Positions 1-9,833 of a stretch of DNA of 21,087 nucleotides are shown in pieces (positions within the stretch are counted from its first letter, which is position 1; every line of letters begins with the position of its first letter). The stretch lies in the NCBI GenBank assembly GCA_002803225.1, contig NXFV01000661.1, positions 1 through 21,087 on the forward strand, read 5' to 3'. This stretch comes from Gamarada debralockiae. Its lineage: Eukaryota > Ascomycota > Leotiomycetes > Helotiales > Hyphodiscaceae. The position numbers and the translations under genes were made by a program. The notes beneath the pieces were generated by a model, which had not been told where the DNA came from, made no database searches, and saw only the letters and a list, made by a program, of their open reading frames with translations.

Positions 1-1136
1 TAAGATCGTAGAATTAATTACACTACCTAATAAAGAGAATAAGCTGGATTAATATATCTTTGTAGTTTGTACAAGGATTAGTGAGTATCCTAGCCTTAGT
101 CCTAGTTTCTATCTTAATAGTAAGGTAAATAGGACGACTAAGAAATAGATATACTATATTAATATTAAATCTGAGGGCTTATAAGACGCCCTTAGGTCAG
201 TTCTGGAAGACGTCAAAGGTATCTGCCTACAGGAGAAGAAGCCTTTAGTATAATTGCCCTTAACTATCTAATAGGAAATTAAAGTAGCTTTAATTACTAA
301 CTATATCTAGATCGAACGGAACCTACTCTTCTATTATCTCTCTGATCTTAAGGTATATTAAAGTAATAATACTACCCTTAACGATTCGATACTCTAGTAT
401 CTTAATTTATTACTTGACTTTATTAAGAATACCTATAAGTCTACTACTAAACGTCTTAGTACGCTTCTTAAGAAGTATGAAATCATATATAACCTTCTAT
501 AGGCCTTCTTTAAGCTAAATACAGTTATATATACTACTTATATTAGTATAGTTAAGCTAAGATATATTAAGTATAATTTTAGTAAAGAGAGAAAATAGAT
601 AGCTAGAGTAGACTACTTTTATATTAGGTATTACTATCTTGACTCTAATAGGAAAGTATTTAGTAAGGTCTTAACTATACTTAAGATTAAGAAATTCTAT
701 AGGATAAGGAAGATTAGCTCCCTTAGAATCTATTCTCTCTTATACTATTAGAAAGAGAAGGAGATAAGAGCTTGTCTAGATAAGTATAGTCGAAAATTTC
801 TCTCCCTTATAAGTGTCTACTATTACTAGTACTAAGGAATAGCCTTCTATATAAAGAAAAACCAACCTATTAAGTTATTTATTAATAGCTAGATTATAGT
901 CGATATAGCTTATTTCTAAGAGACTAATTTGAACTATACTAGAGTAAGTATTAAAGAGTCTGACTAAGAGAGTTTATTACTCTTTAGCTAGCTTTCTTTT
1001 AGCTCGGACGATAATTCTAAAAAGTTATCTAATATAGTTAAGAGTAATAGAATAGAACTATTAGATATAAAGAGGGATAATCTTCTTATCTATAGTTTAA
1101 CTATACTAGGATTTAGCCTTAGGAATAAACTATAGA

Positions 1137-1200
1137 GTAAGAGCCTTACTTTTCCTAGAAAGAAGTCTAAAGTCTTATCTAACTAATACGTTTAGTATAG
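1137..1200 (+). other. Intron in AAA ATPase fossil (64 nt)
   Basis: Donor GTAAGAG, branch-like CTAAC near 1180 and acceptor TATAG. Removing it joins frame 2 (ending ...GFSLRNKL plus a Trp-to-stop codon) to frame 3, which resumes with K-F-I-V-N-N-I. The family reads WAEFxV at this point. The length is 1 modulo 3, as the frame change requires. Confidence 0.8.
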
Positions 1201-1393
1201 CTAAGTTTATAGTTAATAATATCAGAGATATCAAATAGCTACCTAAGGTTCTTTTTTATCTTTAGATCCTTTAAAAGAAAAAGAAAGCTATCTATACTCT
1301 TCTTAAAGCTTATATAAAGTAGGTATTAAGTAATTCCTTTTCCTTTAACGACTTTATTATAGGGAAAGGGCTAGGATTTAATATACTCTTATA

Positions 1394-1442
1394 GTAGTAG
1401 TCAATCTCCTTTAAAGTCTAATAGCGCTGATATATATATTAG
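1394..1442 (+). other. Intron just upstream of Walker A (49 nt)
   Basis: Donor GTAGT, branch-like GCTGAT at about 1426-1431 and acceptor TTAG. Excision joins I-L-L-Y to R-L-L-G-I-G-K-T, which matches the family 'ILLHGPPGxGKT'. It moves frame 3 to frame 1 as needed. Confidence 0.85.
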
Positions 1443-1515
1443 TAGGCTACTAGGTATAGGTAAGACTTTAACTATTAAGGTCTTGTCTGAGTATTTTCAA
1501 ATGCTACTCTATATA

Positions 1516-1562
1516 GTATATCTCTATATATTAATAATCTTATCTACTTATAACTTTATAAG
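1516..1562 (+). other. Probable intron after Walker A (boundaries uncertain)
   Basis: The frame changes from 1 to 2 between the Walker A helix and the V-F-T-S-K-I-D stretch (family VSAGELG). A GTATAT donor and an AAG acceptor bound 47 nt, but this leaves one base out of frame. Either the borders are off or there is a one-base indel. Confidence 0.45.
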
Positions 1563-1972
1563 TCTTTACTAGTAAGATAGATAGAACTACTAAAGAACTC
1601 GAAGAACGACTCCCTCTTATATTTAAGTATACTTTAAAATAGAATACACTTCTCCTTTTAAATAAGATAGATATTTTCCTTAAGCAATACTTAGTTAGTA
1701 ATATCAACTAAAATACTCTCGTTTGTATATTCTTATAGACCTTAGAATATTACTAAGGGATTATATTCTTTATAACTAACTAAGTAAAGTAGATTAATAA
1801 TACTATTATAAGCTAGATATACTTTAAGATTAAGTACGATAATTTAGGCCTAGAGTAGAGAAAAGAGATATAAGACTACTTCTTAGTAAAGGCTATAATA
1901 CCTCAAGGCCTACTAGTATATAGTCGTAGGGGTCTTGAATCTCTATTAGAGAAGCTATTAAATAGTCGCGAG

Positions 1973-2031
1973 ATAAGATCGCCTTCTTATTTATATCTAG
2001 GAGTAGAATACTTATCTTTATACTACTATAG
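1973..2031 (+). other. Intron with RIP-mutated donor (59 nt)
   Basis: The upstream exon ends S-R-E and the downstream exon starts I-K-N, together giving the family's REIKN. The donor now reads ATAAGA, which fits GTAAGA with a G-to-A change. The acceptor is CTATAG. The length of 59 shifts frame 2 to frame 1, and frame 1 then reaches the final TAG. Confidence 0.75.
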
Positions 2032-2187
2032 ATTAAAAATCTTATCTCTATAGCCTATATCTTAGCTCTTTAGGAGAGAGCTTAGGTAACTATATCTTAT
2101 CTAGAATTTATAATTAAAATAAGTAAGGACTTTGAACGCGATATTAATAGTATAGGGTCGAAGGAAGCTTTAAATAGTTATTTCTAG

Positions 2188-2680
2188 CTAGGTCTATAGG
2201 TTCCGAATCTATATTATTCTTTAAGAATAAATGAGTTTAGAAGGTTAGATTAGATCGTTTATATAAGATTTAGTTCTGATTTTTTTTTTTATATCTATAT
2301 ATCTATTCGTACCTTGTTATATAAAGATGTTATTAATATCTATATATATCTATATACTCCTTATTATATAATAGATCTAAAATATTATTAAAGCGTAGGA
2401 TTCACTGCTTTAGTAACTAAAATTATTCCTTAGGTTATATATCTTAGCTTCTAGAATATTCTAGGGCACACTAAAGATGCTATACTTTTGTAATCTGCTA
2501 AGTACACGTTAGCTATAGAGCACCATTAGTATAAGGCCACTTTACAATTATTGGATCTAGTAATATATAATAGAACTCCTATCCAGCCTATTAGAAGCTA
2601 GTTTAGGTTAGTTTAGGTATAGCTAAAATTAGCTACTAACTACTATTCCTAGAGAGGGCTTAAATAGAGATCTATATCTT
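2188..2680. other. AT-rich RIP product with an 11-base T run
   Basis: I see no gene here. The stretch lies between two convergent decayed genes and contains a run of 11 T at 2280-2290, plausibly in the old 3' untranslated region of the ATPase. Stops are dense in every frame I read. Confidence 0.5.
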
Positions 2681-3190
2681 CTAGTTCATCTTACCAGCTA
2701 AATAGTTAGAGAATCCGTACTTCTGAGCCCTATAGCTAGTAGTACTACTAAGCCTAAAGCCTTTTGCCCTTTTTATAAAATATATACCGAAAATCATAAA
2801 TACAAGCAAAAGTTTTTTAAGAAGTTTATTATAGTATTATAAGAACTACGCTCTTCTCTTTATAAGCCCTTTATATCCTTCCTTAGCGACCTTATTAACT
2901 AGATTCTTCTGCCTTCTGACCTTTGTTCTAGCTATAAGAGTTAGAGAGGATTTAAAATTTAGTACGAAATATAAAGATAGCTTCCGAGGTCTATTAGACA
3001 GTCTTTTCGAATATACTAGTATTATTACTAGTATAAAGTTCACTAGTATACACAGGCTAGTTTATTGTACTTTCAGCTCTAAGACAAATACTATCTAACT
3101 ATAATATAGAAACAAAGGACCTTTCTATAAAACTATCTTCCTCTAACTTATTAGCTAACTTATACGCTTATAATATAACCTATAGGATTC
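2681..3190 (-). pseudogene. Decayed coding frame, unknown basic protein
   Basis: One minus-strand frame is unusually open. From 3043 down to 2681 (121 codons) only two internal stops occur, including a 64-codon stretch at 2846-3043 with none. The frame continues upstream to about 3190 with roughly five more stops. The product is rich in Lys/Arg, for example K-V-R-R-Q-K-N and K-G-L-I-K-R-R. I recognise no domain. The open stretch itself starts at GTG and has no ATG, so it is better read as part of an older frame than as a living 65-residue gene. It is convergent with the AAA ATPase. Confidence 0.45.
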
Positions 3191-3199
3191 CTGAGACGA

Positions 3200-4741
3200 A
3201 TATAATGATATATTAGCCCTATAATAGTTAGTTAAAGTCAAAGTTAGATAGAGTCGATTAAGTACCTACTAGTTACCTCTAGTATATATTAGGTAAGTAT
3301 AGAAGTCCTAAGGATATCGTAGCTATAGTAAGTATAGTATATAAGTAGTATAAGATCCCCTAAGTCTTCTTTATTAATATTATCTACTATAGGCTTAGAG
3401 TTTAGCTAAGGAGCTAAATTAGGAGAATTAATAAAGATATATAGGCTATGAAATCATCTATTACCTAAAGTATAATAGCGATATAGGGTTTAGATCCTCT
3501 AATAATAAAAGAGAAGGCTAGGATATTAAAGATAAGTATAATAGCTATAATAGAATACAATTAAGTATAAGCTAGTTTTTGAAGATAAGGTCTTATATTA
3601 AGTCTATTATATATCCTCTAGTAGACTATTATCTACTTTTATTAGTAATCTCCTTAGTCTAGATAGTCTAAGGGAATATACTACTATAGAGAGGTTCAAG
3701 AGTATTAAGTACTCTAAGAGAGTCTATAAAGCTAGTAGCTAATCTATTTACTACCGAGATCTATAAACTTCTATATATTCTATAAGATAGATATTAGCTA
3801 AAAGAATAATTATTAATAGCGAAATTCATATAAGTAGATACTTCCTAGACCTCTCCTATACTCTATACTATTAAATAATAGTATTAAGAGTATAGAGAAG
3901 TAAGATAAGGATCGTGAAAATATAGGAAACTACAGAGCTATTTAGAGGCTACTATATATCGCTTAAATAGTAAGCTAATAGTATAGCTACTAAGAATATA
4001 AGACGTACAGATATTTTGTTTCAAAGATAAGATAGGCTAGAGTATATAGTAAGATAATAGATTACCTTATTCTATAGCTTCTCTTATATACTTAGTCCTA
4101 GTTAACTAAAGTCCAAGCATTATACAGTATTTTACTAGATAAAAATACAAGATCTAGAGACTAAACTAACTAAATAACCTTATTCTTATAAGTATAGCTT
4201 TAAGTGCTATCTTCTATTAGCTATAAGGCAAGTAAAGGGATAGCTTTAGTAGTATAAATTAGGTATTTAGGAGAACTAAGTATACTAAGTAGAGCTGAAA
4301 ACCCTTTGACTACTATACGAAATAGATATTAGTACTAGTAAAACGTCCTAAGTAGATCCTAAAGTCTATTTTAAGGTATATAAAACTACACTACTTAGTT
4401 CAGCTATAAGTACTTCTTAAACTTAAGATTAATCTATTTATTCTAATTAGGATTATCTTACTATAGGATATAGAAAAGAAATTATCTGTATTACTACCTT
4501 TCGCTCTTATTATTATTAAGTTATTATAGTTAACCTTAATACTTCTAATTCAATAATAGCTATCTAGTAGCTACTGCTAATACTACTCTTCTCCTTATTT
4601 TAATATATACTTAGTTAGTATTAATAAGAAAGGAACCTATACTTATATCGCTTAAGATAGTCTAGTCCTTAGATCGTATTAGGTTCTAGACGGATCAGTA
4701 TTAATACCTCTCCCTCTCCTAACCCCAATAGGTCCTAGAAC
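3200..4741. other. Unresolved RIP-mutated stretch
   Basis: Plus-strand frame 2 from 3581 stays readable if stops are taken as Gln/Trp, and it runs on into the CxxC gene downstream. However, it has about 40 stops in 390 codons, near background. Local minus-strand frames (about 3570-4000) are equally open. I cannot choose a strand, although parts of this stretch may be 5' exons of the next gene. Confidence 0.3.
3857..3897. repeat. Imperfect inverted repeat
   Basis: The arms ACTATTA and TAATAGT flank two bases, and they extend imperfectly outward through CTATACTCT and AGAGTATAG. A hairpin of about 18 bp with one or two mismatched bases or bulges is possible. In sequence this rich in TA it could be chance. 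Confidence 0.35.
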
Positions 4742-6009
4742 TTGATTTCTTAATAGGCCGAAGCTAGGTCTTTAAGCTACTAGCTTATCCTATGCTTATA
4801 TACTTTTAGTATACCCTAAAATATAGATCCTACGTATGATCCTATTTAGCTATACTACACTATAATACTAATAATTAATAATAATAGCGTGGTTAGATGT
4901 AGTTCTAGCTGTAGAAGACTAGTATAGAGCTAGGGACTAGGCTAGTATCTTACTTGGCTTAGCTATAAAACGAAGTATAAGAGAGGGGGTAGGCTTAGTC
5001 CTAGGGACTTGAGATATATACTAGCGTACTGTACTAATTGCAGTAGGTATGTGTTATAAGTAAAGGGATATAGGTTACTGCCTAGACACCTAATTCTTAT
5101 AGATCCTATTAGTCCGCTACTATTCCGATATTAAGGAAGATAGTAAGCTTAGTTTAAATTAGATAATAAAGCCGAAGTTAAAGTAGAATTTCTATCTAAG
5201 GGGCCCGTAATTATAGGCAAAAACAATAATCAAGCGGCCGAAGAGTTTCTCAAAAGATTCGTTTATATTATACCTCTAGAGAAGGATCTGCATTTGTTAT
5301 CTTCTGGTATATATAATAAGGTATTAAGCTATATATAGCTAAGCTTCGATACAGGGATTTTATAAACGAGTATAGTAGAAATTCTAATATCTTACTATCT
5401 TCTCCCTCTTTATATCTCTACAAAGATATATTTAATAGCTTTAATCCTATGCGGCTGATTGTTTTTATATAGGTTAATAGTTCGGACAAGCTTATTAGTA
5501 GCTTTAGTAATTTAGATAAAGTATTCTCGAGGATCTAGTATATAACTTAAGATTACTATTTAGTTGATTTGTAGATAATAGGAATTATACTCTATAGTAG
5601 ATTAGTAGTATACTATAAAGGTTTATCTATAAAGGAATACCTTATCTCTTTATTATTTATTACCCTTCCTAAGGCAGATAGTATTACAGTGATATTTAGT
5701 CTTATCTCGCCTAATAGAGGCTAAGGCAGATATTAGGAGAAATTTTATATTAGTCTAAGCTTAGCGAATTACAGCTTAGAGACAACTATTTTTTCTATCC
5801 TTTACTAATATATATATAAACTAAAGTATATACCTAAGACCCTTAGTAACTTATCTACTAATCTGATAGTATATAGTTAGGCTTATTATTACTACCTAGG
5901 TATAGCTAATTGATACTCGCTATATATAATCTTCGTATAACGATTCTGAGAAATTAGTAGCTATTGTGATCCTATACTCCCTCTATTATATCTTTTATTA
6001 ACGAGAGCC
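4742..6009 (+). pseudogene. Decayed gene with Cys-pair motifs, unknown family
   Basis: Frame 2 from about 4742 to 5306 and frame 1 from about 5339 to 6009 are both sparsely stopped. The stretch 4982-5053 is stop-free, as is about 5162-5330, and frame 1 has 11 stops in 218 codons. Frame 2 contains R-C-S-S-S-C (near 4890) and Y-C-T-N-C (near 5028), which may form a zinc-binding pair, followed by K-A-E-V-K-V-E-F-L-S-K-G-P-V-I. The frames change between 5292 and 5338, where an AT-type (mutated GT) donor or a short 32-nt GTATAT...ATATAG intron would fit. Frame 2 may extend upstream toward 3581. I do not recognise the family. The low stop density argues that it was a real gene. Confidence 0.5.
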
Positions 6010-6200
6010 GTTCTCCTTTATATACTAGTTAGTTCAGCGCAAGGCTTCGTATTAATATACCTCCTGAGTATAGAATCTTCTTATAATAATCTGGATATTT
6101 AGCAGCTATTATAACCCCTGTACTCCCTCGATCGTATCCTTTATCAATAAGTACTATCTCCCTAGTTCGGCGCAAGGCTTTATATTAATATACCTTCTAA
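5960..6200. repeat. Diverged tandem duplication, about 133-bp spacing
   Basis: Two copies share an AGCTATT start, then CTCCCTC, ATCCTTTAT-like text and the landmark AGTTC(A/G)GCGCAAGGCTT(C/T), followed by TATTAATATACCT. The landmarks are at 6031 and 6164, a spacing of 133 bases. Internal lengths differ (69 against 61 bases from AGCTATT to the landmark), so indels separate the copies. The spacing is not a multiple of three. It lies at the 3' end of the CxxC gene. Confidence 0.6.
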
Positions 6201-6260
6201 CTAATGTCCTAGTATTCTCGAATAATATCTATTAGAAAGTACAAGAGAAAACCTAATAAT

Positions 6261-6659
6261 ATGAAGTCTCTTAAAAAGCAGCTTAATATATAGGTAAAGG
6301 CAAAGGATAATAAGATAATATATTATCTAGTTTAAGAAGATATAAGTACGTAGTAAAGTACTACTAGAGGGGATATTACTAATCGTTACATCTAGCTTAA
6401 GATAGATAGAACTAGAGTATATAAATTTATATCTAAAGGAGAATAAGTTATATATAACTTACTAGCTAAGGAGTATCTTGTCTTTATTATTAAGGGCAGC
6501 TTTAAAGTTAGTAATATTTCAAAAGTTTATATAGGGAATAAGATAGAGTATCCTATGAGTAATAAAAGTACTCTTACGTTAGAGCTAGAAACAGCTATAG
6601 TAATAATATCAGAAGATTTAGAATATATAGAGGAGCATAGATTACTATTAGAATTATAA
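6261..6659 (+). pseudogene. Decayed small ORF, 132 codons, unknown
   Basis: ATG at 6261-6263 opens frame 3 to TAA at 6657-6659. Six internal stops, all TAA or TAG, lie mostly in the first half; the last 75 codons are nearly clean. The start reads M-K-S-L-K-K-Q-L-N-I. The second half is acidic and beta-like, with T-L-T-L-E-L-E-T-A and E-D-L-E-Y-I-E-E-H-R. It follows the 133-bp duplication, and the same frame is partly open upstream, so it may be the last exon of a longer gene. I recognise no family. Confidence 0.45.
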
Positions 6660-7020
6660 TACAGCTAATAACTAGATAGACTACTAGAGTAGTAATACTA
6701 GTCTATATAGGGAATTAGATAGGGAATTTTATAAGTAATAAAAGGGTTATTATATTATAGCTAGGAATAGCTATAGTAATAATATTAGGATATTATATTA
6801 AATAGATACTCGTTAAAGTTATTATTATCCTACTAGTCCTTAATATCTTCCTTAACAAGTTCCTCCTACTACTATAGTTACTATATCCGCTAATACTCCT
6901 CCTTAAGTATCTATAAGATAGATCTAGATACTAGTCCTATAGAGCTGGCCTAAAAAGTATAATATATAGTCACCTACTATATTATTAGTAGTAGGCTTCC
7001 CTGATCCGAGAGTCCTATTA
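6660..7020. other. No gene seen
   Basis: AT-rich RIP product between the tail-facing ends of the 6261-6659 frame and the 7021-7980 minus-strand gene. Stops are frequent in the frames I read and no repeat stands out. Confidence 0.4.
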
Positions 7021-7980
7021 TCAATTATTATTTAGATATAGTCTTATTATTTGCTTCCTCTTCTATTTAATATTAGCTATATATATTTCTAATACCGAAG
7101 TATTTACTATATCTTACTACCTCTTTATTCGGCCTTCTCTCTATAGTATTCCCTATCTCAGCGCTTACTCTATAGCCTCTATCTTCTCCTAGCGGTCGAT
7201 ATAGGCTGTAATTTAAGGATTTAGATCTAGATTATTAAAGATAGTAATTAGTTTTTTAAGTAGTAGTAGATATAGTAATAAACGTTTAATCTTATCTAAA
7301 ACAACTTTTAATATTAACTGAAGAATTACCCTAGCTTTTTTAGGTATATAATAAAAGAAGAACTAATCTAAAGTATCTGTAGTACAGCTCGTTACGTAAC
7401 CAGGATTACGTAGTACTGCTTTATAATATAAGTCTAGATCCTAGGCCTTAATAGTTCAGTTAATTATCTCCCCTATCTTCTTTAGTTTCTTTCGAGTGAG
7501 ATCCTCTATCTTAATTAGCTAGAACGACCTTAAGACGTCTTTATACTCTACAGCGGATAGGCTACAGAGTACTATAAGAAGATTATTATAGCGCGACCCC
7601 GCTATAGACGGATCTAAAGCCTCTTATATAGGGACTAGGTCTCTTATACTAGAGATAGAGAGTATTAAGGTACTCTTCTAAAAGAGAGTTAATATAGCAA
7701 GAAATAAGTAATAGAGTAAATTAACCTTAGAAAGTTAAAAAATAAATCTTAAGGCAGTTAAAATATATCTTTAGCTTTATAAAATTAGCTTTAAGGCTTT
7801 TAAATTATACTAAGAAGATTTGGAAACGCTCTAAGTAGGATATAAAAATAGAATAGCCTTAGTTAAGTAGTATTATTACTACCCTTTTCTATCTACTCTT
7901 ATATAAATCTATAGGGAATAGTACTTATAAGATACTATTCTATAAACTCAAGTCATAAACTCCGGGAGAGCTATTAACTA
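7021..7980 (-). pseudogene. Decayed two-part gene, helical unknown protein
   Basis: The downstream exon runs from 7677 to TGA at 7023-7021: exactly 219 codons with about 13 stops, all explicable as Gln, Trp or Arg. It reads K-S-T-L-I-L at its start and contains D-P-S-I-A-G-S-R-Y-N-N, an alpha-helical middle and A-Y-I-D-R near 7190. The upstream exon (about 7980-7750) is in another frame, with Y-S-I-F-I-S-Y-L-E-R-F. The 3' splice site is clear: branch-like TATTAAC, a pyrimidine tract and TTTTAG ending at 7678. The donor is ambiguous, and ATTTAT (perhaps mutated GTTTAT) would give 70 nt. The start codon was not located. Family unknown. Confidence 0.5.
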
Positions 7981-9100
7981 GTCGAAAGTCCGTAAGGAGT
8001 ATAAGTATACTACTATATCCTATAAGTTCTGTTTAATATTAATTATTTTATTTGATTTCTCTTGTACTATCTACTAGAATATTTAGATTAGGCAGGTACT
8101 ATAAGTACTAGTATAAGTATTAGCTGACTTATAACTGCCTAAACTAGGTATAAGTAAACAATACACTATATACTTATTATCTAGTAGGTCTTTCTTCCTT
8201 TATTTCTCCTCGTATTATTTATACTATAGGCAGACAGCTATAAACAAGACGAGAGTATATTCTTAAGTTTGTATAACAAGTCTGACACAGCTAAAATTAA
8301 GACTATTAGCGATATACAGTCGCCTGTTCTATATATACGCCCGGTATAATAGAACCTATCACCTTATCTAAAGAAGAGTTAAAAGCTAATAAAGAGAAGA
8401 TAGCCAGAGTTAGATGCCCTACCTATACTACTTAGGGGCAGGAGATTTAGGTTATCCCAGAAGAGTATACAGCTATTATAGTATAGAATACTAGGGAATA
8501 TATAGAAAAGGTTTATAAGATTATTTATTTACAAAAAGAAATTATAGTATAGAAGAAGCTATAGTTAAGAGTAGTAATTACTACTAGTAAGGATTTCAAG
8601 AGCGATTTTAAGGGTATAAAGTAGATTAAAAATCTAAACTTATATAATTAGTAAGATAAAATAATCAGGAGAGCTTTTATTTAGTAGTACCTAGGGGCTT
8701 TATTTTCTTATTTTTATCTATTAGTATCTATATAGCTCTATATTATATAATAGCTGAATATATATCTTAAAGATCAAAAGTTCAGGAGATTATATAGAGA
8801 CTACTATCCCTACTATAAAACGTATATAATTTAGGTACGAGAAATATATCTACTTAATTAAGCTCTATAAAGTATTACTTAGAGGGGAAGTAATCAGTGT
8901 AGGTAAGTAGACTATAAGACTTTTCAGGGGTTAATAGGGCTATAATCTTTTACTACTATAAATATAAGACTTCCTCCTGTCTATCTTATATATCTTATCT
9001 ATCTATATAATACTAGTATCTTCCCTCGGAATTTAGTTCGACTAATACAAGTATACTATACTAACTCCGCTAAAGTCCTTATATAATATAGACGGAGCTC
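7981..9100 (+). other. Possible decayed coding sequence, weak
   Basis: Frame 3 from about 8270 has a clean run at 8337-8425 reading P-G-I-I-E-P-I-T-L-S-K-E-E-L-K-A-N-K. Overall stop density to 9085 is about 9 per 100, near background. Frame 1 is locally open at about 8760-8910, ending at a GTAAGT-like donor (near 8903). This could be remnant exons of one plus-strand gene divergent from the 7021-7980 gene. Bases 7981-8269 would then be a shared promoter region. Confidence 0.3.
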
Positions 9101-9833
9101 ATGACTTCAAGTATAGCTTCGAGTATAATTATAAAATCTAGTAGTAGTTCGAATACCGCTTACAATAGCTCTCTCGAAGACTACAAAGCTAATAAATCTA
9201 TACTTAGTAAAAGACTAAATATAAAACGTTTTAAGAGAAGCTGCGGATTCTCTAAGGAAGATATAGGGACGTTCTAACTACTACTTACAGGAAATACTAT
9301 ACTAACTAGAAGTAGAATCACTAAATATAACCTCTAGTAAGATGTCTTTACTACTAAAACAAAAGAGATACAGGTCTAAATAATCTAAGGATCTTATTAA
9401 TAGTGAAAGTTTATAGAGATCTATTATAAAGAACCTTAATATCCTCTACTAAGATTAAGAAGACTACTAATATATAATAACGACTATTGTTAGCAAAATA
9501 GAGACCGAAAATCACTGGCTGATTTCTGACTCACGGAAGCTTCTAGACTCCTAAAAATATAGACTACTTAAGGATAGCTTTAAAGATAGGGATAATCAGG
9601 TATATATACTTATTACTAATCTTACTAAGGATTTGCAAACATAATAATAGCGTCTGTTTAAGGGACTCAAAGACACGGAGCAACTAGTATAGATACTAGT
9701 AGTTGATTTAGTCAAGGGTATATTAGCTTAATAATACTGTATAATTAATATAAAGTAGTTTATTTAGTAGTATAGAGCAGGGAAGGAAGGCTACTGATAT
9801 ACGAATATATTATTAACTTCTCTCGCCAGGTAA
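9101..9833 (+). pseudogene. Two-exon gene, 229 codons, lightly damaged start
   Basis: An ATG at 9101 opens frame 2 with 58 clean codons to a TAA at 9275. The start is Ser-rich (M-T-S-S-I-A-S-S) and followed by a charged stretch. The frame goes on to 9373, ending K-E-I-Q. A 43-nt intron at 9374-9416 (GTCTAA donor, TTATAG acceptor) moves frame 2 to frame 3. Exon 2 then reads through K-I-E-T-E-N-H-W-L-I-S-D-S-R-K-L-L-D (from about 9495) to TAA 9831-9833. The exons total 690 bases, an exact multiple of three. Exon 2 looks alpha-helical. I know no family for it. Stops cluster near 9630-9660 and 9760. Confidence 0.5.
9374..9416 (+). other. Short intron (43 nt)
   Basis: Begins GTCTAA and ends TTATAG, with a TTAAT branch-like site. 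Excision joins K-E-I-Q to R-S-I-I-K-N-L in frame. The length of 43 shifts frame 2 to 3, as the two exons require. Confidence 0.5.

Larger units (their letters stand above)
2..2187 (+). pseudogene. RIP-inactivated fungal AAA+ ATPase, 5' end outside window
   Basis: Reading through TAA/TAG stops gives a fungal AAA-family ATPase. Bases 2-1136 (frame 2) carry the long N-terminal region seen in these fungal proteins (I recall it as Pfam DUF7025). The ATPase core follows. Walker A sits at 1444-1467 and now reads R-L-L-G-I-G-K-T, from GPPGxGKT by G-to-A and C-to-T changes. Walker B is at 1652-1672 as L-L-L-N-K-I-D, from LLLDEAD. The 'TNRV..SRI' segment lies near 1770-1830. Frames 2, 3, 1, 2 and 1 are joined by introns at 1137-1200, 1394-1442, about 1516-1562 and 1973-2031; only the third leaves a one-base discrepancy. 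The frame ends at TAG 2185-2187. About 19 stops occur in the first 378 codons. Walker A Pro and Walker B Asp/Glu are lost, so no activity is expected. The family is confident; the exact subfamily and cellular role are not. Confidence 0.88.

Noticed and set aside
2846..3043. A 65-residue stop-free minus-strand frame as an intact small gene
   Set aside because: It starts with GTG, has no ATG, and the same frame continues with few stops on both sides. It is a surviving piece of a larger decayed frame.
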